This document shows positions 58,386-64,000 of a stretch of DNA of 64,000 nucleotides, piece by piece (position 1 is the stretch's first letter; each line of letters begins with the position of its first letter). The stretch spans positions 101,159 through 165,158 of the forward strand of contig JBBQWW010000001.1 of assembly GCA_038210245.1 (NCBI GenBank), given 5' to 3'. The DNA is from Bog-756 sp038210245. Lineage in GTDB: Bacteria; Actinomycetota; Acidimicrobiia; Acidimicrobiales; RAAP-2. Below the pieces are notes generated by a model that had not been told where the DNA came from, searched no databases, and saw only the letters and a program-made list of their open reading frames with translations. The translations under genes were made by a program, and so were the position numbers.

Positions 58386-59273
58386 TCAGCGCACCTGGGC
58401 GGCACCCTCGAGAGCAATCCGCTCGAAGGTGGCCGGGTCCGAGTCGAACACCGAGTCAGCCACCGGCCAGTGCAGGACCACCTCGGTGATCCCGAGCGCC
58501 CGGTACCGACCGGCCCAGTCCACGAAGGCGTCCACCGAGTCGAGCGGTCGCTCCGAGGTGAGGCCCTGGAGCAGGACCCGGTCTATCGACTCGAACGGGC
58601 GTGCGGCCTCGGCGCAGGCGGCCCGGAGTCGGGCTATCTGGGATCGGACCACGTCCACCGCTGTCCCCGGAGTTCCGGCCGCCGGGCCGGCTGGGTCGCC
58701 GTAGGTGACCCAGCCCTGTCCGGATGCCGCGGCCAGCGCCAGGCCGCGCCGTCCGGTGGCGGCGATCAGGAACGGCACCCGGGGCTGCTGCACACACCTC
58801 GGGACGGTCCGGGCCTCCACGGCCGAGTAGTGACGCCCCTGCACCGAGGCAGACGAGTGGGTCAGGAGTTGGTCGAGGAGCCCCACGAACTCCCCCAGCC
58901 GGTCGGCCCGCTCGTGAGGGGTCCACGGCTCCTGGCCCAGGGCGGTGGCGTCGAACCCGGTGCCTCCGGCCCCGATGCCGGCCACCAACCGGCCCTCCGA
59001 CAGGTGGTCCAACGACAGCAGCTCCTTGGCCAGGGTTACCGGGTGGCGGAAGTTCGGTGACGTCACCAGCGTCCCGATGCGGAGCCGCTCGGTCACCGTG
59101 GCTGCCGCAGCCAGCGTGGGGATGGCGCCGAACCACGGTCGTTCCCGGAAGCTCTGCCAGGTCAGGTGGTCGTAGGTGTATCCGGCGTGGAATCCGAGGG
59201 TCTCGGCCCTCCGCCACACCTCCCGACCCTCATTCCGCCCGTAGATCGGGAGGATCACCGTGCTCACTCGCAT
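58386..59273 (-). CDS. LLM-class (luciferase-like) flavin- or F420-dependent oxidoreductase
   Basis: 295 residues, a TIM barrel of the bacterial luciferase family. TLVTSPNFRHPVTLAKELLS and LDHLSEGRLVAGIGAGG are the typical segments around residues 75-115, followed by PRVPFLIAATGRRGLALAAA. The Asn/Asp-rich NFRHP loop is what F420-dependent members of actinobacteria usually show. The substrate is unknown. ATG 59273 gives MRVSTVILPI, the standard start, and 70 further codons upstream are rejected. Divergent from the VOC gene across 115 bp. Confidence 0.9.
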   Translation of the reverse strand: MRVSTVILPIYGRNEGREVWRRAETLGFHAGYTYDHLTWQSFRERPWFGAIPTLAAAATVTERLRIGTLVTSPNFRHPVTLAKELLSLDHLSEGRLVAGIGAGGTGFDATALGQEPWTPHERADRLGEFVGLLDQLLTHSSASVQGRHYSAVEARTVPRCVQQPRVPFLIAATGRRGLALAAASGQGWVTYGDPAGPAAGTPGTAVDVVRSQIARLRAACAEAARPFESIDRVLLQGLTSERPLDSVDAFVDWAGRYRALGITEVVLHWPVADSVFDSDPATFERIALEGAAQVR

Positions 59274-59388
59274 GGTGGCGAAGTTAGCGGAGCGGGTCCG
59301 GCCGACGGCGGTCGGTGCACGGACCACCGATTGTGTAGTTGGGTGGGGGCAACGACCCGGAGTGGCCGGGGACGGACGGGAGCAGATC

Positions 59389-59787
59389 ATGCCGGAGATG
59401 TCCAGCATCCACCACGTGTCGGTCACCGTGACCGATCTCGAGCGGAGCGTGCCGTGGTACGAGGAGGTGCTCGAGCTCACCAAGGTGACCGAAGATACTC
59501 ACCCCGACGGCACGGGCTACTTCGTGCTCCTGGCCAACTCGAGCTTCACGGTCCTAGTCGGCCTGCACGTCCACCCGGGCAACCAGCAGGAGAACTTCTC
59601 CGAGGCCCGTACCGGGCTCGACCACGTGGGATTCACCGTGGCCAGCCACGCTGATCTGGAGGCCTGGGAGGCACGGCTCACCGAGCTCGGAGTGGAGCAC
59701 TCGCCAGTCAACGACCAACCCGCCTACTCGGTGGTGGTCTTCCGGGATCCTGACAACGTCCAGCTCGAACTGGTGGCCATGGCGTAG
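59389..59787 (+). CDS. VOC-family (glyoxalase-fold) protein
   Basis: 132 residues. First module SSIHHVSVTVTDLERSVPWYEEVL with a metal-ligand His, second TGLDHVGFTVASHADLEAWE with another His, and C-terminal SVVVFRDPDNVQLELVAMA with the Glu. The three ligands are conserved, so metal binding is likely. The reaction is unknown. ATG 59389 is used; ATG 59398 is equally possible. GGGAGCAGAT precedes the first. Confidence 0.88.
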   Translation: MPEMSSIHHVSVTVTDLERSVPWYEEVLELTKVTEDTHPDGTGYFVLLANSSFTVLVGLHVHPGNQQENFSEARTGLDHVGFTVASHADLEAWEARLTELGVEHSPVNDQPAYSVVVFRDPDNVQLELVAMA

Positions 59788-59857
59788 CCGCGGGCCACCT
59801 CGGCCCGGGCCGACCCGATGCAGCGGTGCCCTCCGGTCGTCGTCCTAATCTGACGGC

Positions 59858-60712
59858 ATGGCCGGATCGACGAGGCGCCCGTGGCTCACCGCGCCCCGGT
59901 GGTGGGACGAGGCGCTCTACTGGGTCGAGCGGCGGCGGGAGCGAGGGGCCGACAGTCCGACCGAACGCCTGGAACTGGCGGAGAGCCGCCTGGCCCGCAG
60001 CCTCGACAAGCGGGGTCCGGGGTCGTGGCGGACCCTCAACGCCATGGAGGCGGTGGCCAAGTATCGCGAGGCCCTCGGCCGGTTCGCCGATGCCCTGGCC
60101 CTGCGACGGCAGGTGGCGGAGGTTCGGAGCCAGGAGCTGGGCCCTGAGCACGAGCTGACCCTGGCCGCCGAAGCCCGGCTGGCCGTGACCCTCATCGAGC
60201 TGAAGCGGGCCGACGAGGCCAAGCCACTCCTGGTCCACGTACTCGATGGTCTGACCCGGATGAAGGGTCACGAGGATCCGACCGTGCTCGTCGTCACCGA
60301 GCGGCTGGCCGACGCCGAGCTGGCCCTCGGGGAGTCTGGCGGCGCTGGCCGGCACCTTCGAGCGGTGATGGAACGGTACGACGAGCGAGGTGACGAGGTC
60401 CTCGGCTCCGGGGTCGCCATCACGCTGGCTAGGTCCCTCATCGGCGACGGACAGTACCCCGAGGCCTCCGAGCTCCTGCGCCGCGCCGTGGAGGTCCGGG
60501 GGAGGCGGCTCGGGCCCGATGATCCCGAGACCCTGGCTGCCCTCCGGAATCTGGCCTCCGCACTGGTCTGGTCGAAGGAGTACGCCGAAGCGATCATCGT
60601 GGCGAGGAACGTCCTGGCCGCCACGGTCAGGACCCACGGGCGGAAGGACGCCAAGACCCTGGACGCCGAGCGGCTGGTCCGAGACATCGACAACCGGCTC
60701 GGCGAATGGTGA
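59858..60712 (+). CDS. tetratricopeptide-repeat protein (kinesin-light-chain-like repeats)
   Basis: 284 residues made of about five 42-residue TPR units. Their signature is GPEHELTLAAEARLAVTLIE and LGPDDPETLAALRNLASALV, i.e. LGxxHPxTLxxxxNLAxxLxxxGxxxEA. There is no signal peptide, membrane segment or enzymatic domain. In actinobacteria such proteins are frequently free-standing scaffolds. The ATG at 59858 fits. The 128 bp after it contain GGCCGC-CGCT-GCGGCC at about 60786-60801, a 6-bp hairpin that may end its transcript. Confidence 0.85.
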   Translation: MAGSTRRPWLTAPRWWDEALYWVERRRERGADSPTERLELAESRLARSLDKRGPGSWRTLNAMEAVAKYREALGRFADALALRRQVAEVRSQELGPEHELTLAAEARLAVTLIELKRADEAKPLLVHVLDGLTRMKGHEDPTVLVVTERLADAELALGESGGAGRHLRAVMERYDERGDEVLGSGVAITLARSLIGDGQYPEASELLRRAVEVRGRRLGPDDPETLAALRNLASALVWSKEYAEAIIVARNVLAATVRTHGRKDAKTLDAERLVRDIDNRLGEW

Positions 60713-60840
60713 GACCGGCCGCCCGCCGCCGGCGTCGATGCCGACCACGACCTGTCGTCACCGGGTCGTAACACAACTGACGCACGGCCGCCGCTGCGGC
60801 CAGAAACGCCGTGCTGCACGGTAGATTTCTCCCGAGATGA

Positions 60841-61452
60841 ATGGTGCGAGTGGTAACCGATCAGCCGTTTAGCGACCAGCTCGAAGAGTGGCTCCGGTCC
60901 GACGGTCCGAAGTCCATCGGAGACCTGTCCACGGTGTTCGCCGAAAAGAGCTTCGCCGTCACCATCCTCTTCTTGATGTTCATCCCGGCGCTGCCCCTTC
61001 CCACCGGAGGGGTCACCCATGTGTTCGAGGCCATCACCGTGGTCCTCGCCGCGCAGATGGTCCTCGGCATCCACACCCTGTGGCTGCCCGCCCGGTGGAG
61101 GAATCGGGAGCTCGGGGCAAGGATGACGGACAAGGCCCTCCCCTTCATGGTGAGGCGCATCCGCTGGTTCGAGCGCTTCTCCCGTCCAAGAGGGGCCGGA
61201 CTGGTGACCAACCGGTGGTTCATCCGGCTCGTCGGCATCGCCTTCATCGGGTTGGCCGTGGCCGCGGCGTTTGCCCCGCCGTTCTCCGGTCTGGACACCC
61301 TCCCGGCCATGGGTGCCGTGGCCCTGGCTCTCGGCATCATCCTGGAGGACATCCTGGTCGTCGCCATCGGTGCCGCCATCGGGGCCGGCGGAGTGGTGCT
61401 GATCGTGACGGTGGGGGCGGCAGTCTTCCGACTGGTGAAGGGACTCCTGTGA
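60841..61452 (+). CDS. ExoD-family membrane protein
   Basis: 203 residues. The N-terminal EEWLRSDGPKSIGDLSTVFA and the hydrophobic VTILFLMFIPALPLPTGGVT match the exopolysaccharide-synthesis ExoD family (first described in Rhizobium meliloti). About four transmembrane helices follow, ending ILVVAIGAAIGAGGVVLIVT. Function is not established biochemically. ATG 60841 is preceded directly by GAGATGA. It is 3 kb from the Pel-like operon and transcribed separately, so a shared role is only a possibility. It is followed 25 bp later by a TerC-family gene. Confidence 0.87.
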   Translation: MVRVVTDQPFSDQLEEWLRSDGPKSIGDLSTVFAEKSFAVTILFLMFIPALPLPTGGVTHVFEAITVVLAAQMVLGIHTLWLPARWRNRELGARMTDKALPFMVRRIRWFERFSRPRGAGLVTNRWFIRLVGIAFIGLAVAAAFAPPFSGLDTLPAMGAVALALGIILEDILVVAIGAAIGAGGVVLIVTVGAAVFRLVKGLL

Positions 61453-61477
61453 CGTCGGCCCAGGGCCGGCCCTCCCG

Positions 61478-62425
61478 ATGAACCCGCCGCTGTGGGGTTG
61501 GCTTGCCGTCGTCGGTCTCATCGCCGTCCTGTTGGCTCTCGACTTCCTGAGCAACCGGGGGGACCACGAACCGACCTTCCGACGCTCCGTGGTGGCCAGC
61601 CTGGCGTGGATAGGGGTCAGCGTGGCCTTCGGAGTCGTGCTGGGGCTCATCTACGGGTCCACCATCGCCCAGGAGTACTTCGCCGGCTACCTGATCGAGA
61701 AGTCCCTCAGCATCGACAACATCTTCGTCTTCGCCCTACTGTTCGCATCCTTTGCCGTGCCCCGGCAGCTCCAGCGCCGGGTGCTGTACTACGGCGTGGT
61801 CGGTGCTCTGGTCATGCGCGGGGCCTTCATCGCCGGAGGCGCCGCGGTACTCGAGCGGTTCAGCTGGGTGCTCTACCTGTTCGGTGGGGTCCTGATCGTC
61901 GCCGGGGTGCGCATGCTCCGCCACACCGGTCATGCCGACCCGGAACGAAATGTGGTGGTGCGAGCCGTGCGACGGGTGGTTCCGGTGACGCCGGACTACG
62001 TCGGGAACCACTTCGTCACCAAGATGGACGGTCGTTGGTTCGGCACTCCGCTGCTGGTGGCGCTGGTGGCCATCGAGATCACCGACCTGATCTTCGCCAC
62101 GGACTCCATACCGGCCATCTTCGGGATCACCACCAACGTGTTCGTGATCTTCACGTCGAACGCCTTCGCCGTGCTTGGCCTGCGGGCCCTCTACTTCGTC
62201 TTTGCCGGGGCGATGGACCGCTTCCCCTATCTCAAGTACGGCCTGGCCGTGCTCCTCATGTTCATCGGCGCCAAGCTTCTGCTGGCTGAGGTCGTGCACA
62301 TCTCCACCGTGGTCACTCTCAGCGTGATCGTCGTGGTGCTCGGAACCTCCATTTTGGTCGGTCGGGGTCGGGGCGCACCCGGCGATGCCCGTGACCTGGG
62401 CCGCGGGGCCCACTCCGAGCAGTAG
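61478..62425 (+). CDS. TerC/Alx-family integral membrane protein
   Basis: 315 residues with about nine transmembrane helices. The two conserved acidic signatures EKSLSIDNIFVFALLFASF and ITDLIFATDSIPAIFGITT are present; these carry the metal-coordinating Asp residues of the family. Family members export Mn2+ (Alx, YkoY) or support tellurite resistance and secreted-protein metalation. Alx-type genes are often preceded by a yybP-ykoY Mn2+ riboswitch. Here only 25 bp separate it from the ExoD gene, leaving no room for one. It is probably co-transcribed with exoD. Confidence 0.93.
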   Translation: MNPPLWGWLAVVGLIAVLLALDFLSNRGDHEPTFRRSVVASLAWIGVSVAFGVVLGLIYGSTIAQEYFAGYLIEKSLSIDNIFVFALLFASFAVPRQLQRRVLYYGVVGALVMRGAFIAGGAAVLERFSWVLYLFGGVLIVAGVRMLRHTGHADPERNVVVRAVRRVVPVTPDYVGNHFVTKMDGRWFGTPLLVALVAIEITDLIFATDSIPAIFGITTNVFVIFTSNAFAVLGLRALYFVFAGAMDRFPYLKYGLAVLLMFIGAKLLLAEVVHISTVVTLSVIVVVLGTSILVGRGRGAPGDARDLGRGAHSEQ

Positions 62426-62434
62426 GCCAGGGGG

Positions 62435-62459
62435 CGCCGGCGGTTCCGATCAGCCGGCG
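62435..62459. terminator. hairpin between convergent TerC-family and msrA genes
   Basis: CGCCGGC (62435-62441) pairs with GCCGGCG (62453-62459) across 11 bases, reaching a few codons into the end of msrA. No U tract. Weak terminator candidate. Confidence 0.35.
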
Positions 62460-62971
62460 ATGGCGTCGCTCCGGCGGGGCAGCACCCATCCCGGGCGGGG
62501 GAAGTGACAGGTGTAGCCGTTCGGATAGTGCTCGAGATAGTCCTGATGCTCGGGCTCCGCCTCCCAGAACGGTCCGGCCGGAGTGACCTCGGTCACCACC
62601 TTGCCCGGCCACAGTCCCGAGGCATCGACATCGGCGATGGTGTCCTCCGCCACCCGACGCTGCTCGTCGTCAAGGGTGAAGATGGCCGAGCGGTAGCTGG
62701 CGCCGAGGTCGCTGCCTTGGCGGTTGAGGGTGGTCGGATCGTGGACCTGAAAGAAGAACTCAAGTAGTTGGCGATAGGAGGTCTGCTCGGGATCGAAAGC
62801 GATCTCGATGGCCTCGGCGTGGTTGCCGTGATTGCGGTAGGTGGCATTGGCCACGTCACCCCCCGAGTAACCCACCCGGGTGGAGAGCACCCCGGGACGT
62901 TTCCGGATGAGGTCCTGCATACCCCAGAAGCATCCTCCGGCCAAGATGGCCGTCTCTGTCGTTTCGCTCAT
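62450..62971 (-). CDS. msrA: peptide-methionine (S)-S-oxide reductase MsrA
   Basis: Repairs methionine-S-sulfoxide in proteins. 173 residues with the catalytic Cys14 in LAGGCFWGMQDL and conserved segments VGYSGGDVANATYRN, HAEAIEIAFDP and EHQDYLEHYPNGYTCHFP. The single additional Cys in YTCHF is not at the usual resolving position, so recycling probably uses a monocysteine or thiol-dependent route. Start ATG 62971 has AAGGAG eight bases upstream and is preferred over one six codons earlier. Confidence 0.96.
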   Translation of the reverse strand: MSETTETAILAGGCFWGMQDLIRKRPGVLSTRVGYSGGDVANATYRNHGNHAEAIEIAFDPEQTSYRQLLEFFFQVHDPTTLNRQGSDLGASYRSAIFTLDDEQRRVAEDTIADVDASGLWPGKVVTEVTPAGPFWEAEPEHQDYLEHYPNGYTCHFPRPGWVLPRRSDAIAG

Positions 62972-63085
62972 CGAACCACTCCTTTTCACAACCCTTCCGG
63001 TGGGGCGGACGTCCGGTCCTGGCCGAAGCCCTTCGTCGCCACGTCCATGGTACGGGGTGGGCCGGTCAGGCGGGCCGCCGGTGGA

Positions 63086-63382
63086 TCAGAGCGAGGTCGC
63101 CTCGGCGGTGTACAGCTCCATCTGCGGCGGTGTCCCCGCCAGTGCGGTGGCCTCACTGACGAAGGCCCGTGAGGCGGGCACCCGGAAGTGGGCCCGCAGC
63201 GCCGCGGCATCGGACCACCGTTCGAGGAAGACCAGATGGAGAGGGTCCTCGACGTCCCGTTGCACCGAGTGGGCGAGGCATCCTGGCTCCTGGCGCGACC
63301 GGTGGACGTGCGCCAGGCTGAGTGCCTCGAGCTGGTGGACGGTGTCCGATCGGGCGTGGATGCTGCCGGTCACGATGATCAC
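63086..63382 (-). CDS. ABM-domain quinol monooxygenase-like protein
   Basis: 98 residues: MIIVTGSIHARSDTVHQLEA, HRSRQEPGCLAHSV and a WSDAAALRAHFRVPASRAF helix reproduce the YgiN/ABM pattern (single ferredoxin-like domain, His in the R-x-H or AHF position). Likely a small homodimeric enzyme acting on quinols or similar. It starts at ATG 63382 and lies 114 bp downstream of msrA, on the same strand. Confidence 0.87.
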   Translation of the reverse strand: MIIVTGSIHARSDTVHQLEALSLAHVHRSRQEPGCLAHSVQRDVEDPLHLVFLERWSDAAALRAHFRVPASRAFVSEATALAGTPPQMELYTAEATSL

Positions 63383-64000
63383 CGCACGACCCTAGCGATG
63401 CCGGCTGGGGCCCGCCGATCTCCGCTCCCGGCCCCGCAGGAGCGCGGTACGAAGCGGCGATCCCGCCGGCCGGGGATCGAGCACCGATCCGATGGGCACG
63501 AGCGACCGTGTTTCGTCGAGCGACGGTCGGGTAGTTGAGTAGTCATGACCGTTCCTGCCCCCAGCGAGCCCGTACCTGCCGATCCCGAGCCGCAGCCCCT
63601 GGATCCTGGCGTACCCGGTCGGCCGCCCGATCCGGTCGACTAGCGAACCGGACGTGACAGATCTGAGCCATGTCGGAACGTCGTAGGCCAGAAGAAGGCA
63701 AGCGGCGCTGCCAGAACCGCCGATCCTTCGGCACTGGTGAGGAGGTGCCCATCCGGAGCCGTGGCCCGGGCTCGAACGTCGGAGTCCGATGGGTCACCCA
63801 GTGCTGGGTGTGCGGATTCCTCTCTCCTGGGGTCAGCCCCCTTCAGACGTCGACTCGGTCAGACGCCTGGTCATAGGGACCAGGAAGTCGCACGGTGCGG
63901 GCGGCGCTCTCGGGCCGACGGGATGGGAGGGTGGAGCCCAGAAATGTGTGCTCGTAGTGGGACGAGGCGGTGAGTTCCAGCCGTCCCGAGTCCCTGCGGG
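63383..64000. other. 618-bp region without a convincing long gene, rich in hairpins
   Basis: Weak open frames exist on both strands but none is protein-like beyond a 32-residue Pro-rich one, entered separately. Perfect short stems are GCCGA-TCCT-TCGGC (63719-63732), CACCCA-GTGC-TGGGTG (63795-63810) and CCTGGTC-ATAGG-GACCAGG (63866-63884), with GAGCC/GGCTC in between. This density suggests a structured RNA or a terminator series. No tRNA or RNase P core could be fitted. The window ends inside it. Confidence 0.4.
63545..63643 (+). CDS. possible 32-residue Pro/Asp-rich small protein
   Basis: ATG 63545 to TAG 63643 gives MTVPAPSEPVPADPEPQPLD and continues with Pro/Gly/Asp to the end. Very acidic, proline-rich, no hydrophobic segment. 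Such composition can arise by chance in GC-rich DNA, and no ribosome site is visible. Kept only as a candidate. Confidence 0.25.
   Translation: MTVPAPSEPVPADPEPQPLDPGVPGRPPDPVD

Noticed and set aside
61453..61477. yybP-ykoY manganese riboswitch before the TerC/Alx-family gene
   Set aside because: Only 25 bp separate it from the ExoD stop, far too short for the element.
63733..63830. tRNA-like stretch around CCCGGGCTCGAACGTCGG
   Set aside because: The apparent T-loop has no matching 5-bp T stem and no acceptor stem pairs around it.

Overview
The window is a 64 kb piece of a high-GC actinobacterial chromosome. Features that fit the class Acidimicrobiia or a related free-living actinobacterium are the GC-rich third codon positions, frequent GTG starts, a resuscitation-promoting-factor (Rpf) type muralytic protein, an F420-type PPOX enzyme, WYL and DUF4031 proteins, and a secreted protein built of repeats centred on 'GYWLVASDGG'. 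The assignment is inferred from gene content; there is no rRNA marker. I see no insertion sequence, prophage, CRISPR array or convincing tRNA.

Region 1 (about 0-11.8 kb) is an acyl-CoA metabolism cluster. It holds two acyl-CoA ligases flanking an unknown two-domain protein, an SDR, a cytochrome P450 with its own 3Fe-4S ferredoxin, a thiolase, two adjacent acyl-CoA dehydrogenases and an HSL-type esterase. The thiolase and the first dehydrogenase diverge from a 386-bp control region that carries a match to the KstR (steroid catabolism repressor) box and a second, TetR-like palindrome. I infer catabolism of a hydrophobic carboxylic acid, possibly a steroid or isoprenoid side chain.

Region 2 (11.8-32 kb) is a mixed housekeeping and accessory stretch. 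It contains a DHA2-type MFS exporter, VOC, rhodanese and DUF4031 proteins, a thiolase-like protein lacking the usual Cys, a ketopantoate-reductase-like enzyme, a methyltransferase, secreted proteins, a WYL regulator/DinB pair with a perfect palindromic operator, a RibH2-type lumazine synthase, DsbA/FrnE and SDR enzymes, and a degenerate methyltransferase fused to a mismatch-specific uracil-DNA glycosylase. Two genes here carry single-base frameshifts in G runs.

Region 3 (32-41.4 kb) is a complete high-affinity potassium uptake operon (kdpF-A-B-C-D-E). It is preceded by an uncharacterised 62-residue membrane protein that overlaps kdpF and by a kinase-less DUF4118/GAF sensor-like protein.

Region 4 (41.4-52.7 kb) carries OsmC, GNAT, SDR, ArfB, hydrolases, a nitrilase-family amidase, the Rpf-like protein with a possible translation-blocking leader, SurE, aldose epimerase, a CorA-type transporter and a PrmC-related methyltransferase.

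Region 5 (52.7-58.0 kb) is a tightly overlapping four-gene operon resembling a stripped-down Pel exopolysaccharide locus: a TPR-like protein, a PelF-like glycosyltransferase, a PelG-like transporter and a membrane-anchored exported protein. Region 6 (58.4-63.4 kb) carries an LLM oxidoreductase, a VOC protein, a TPR protein, an ExoD-like and a TerC-family membrane protein, MsrA and an ABM monooxygenase. The last 0.6 kb has no convincing gene but is rich in hairpins.
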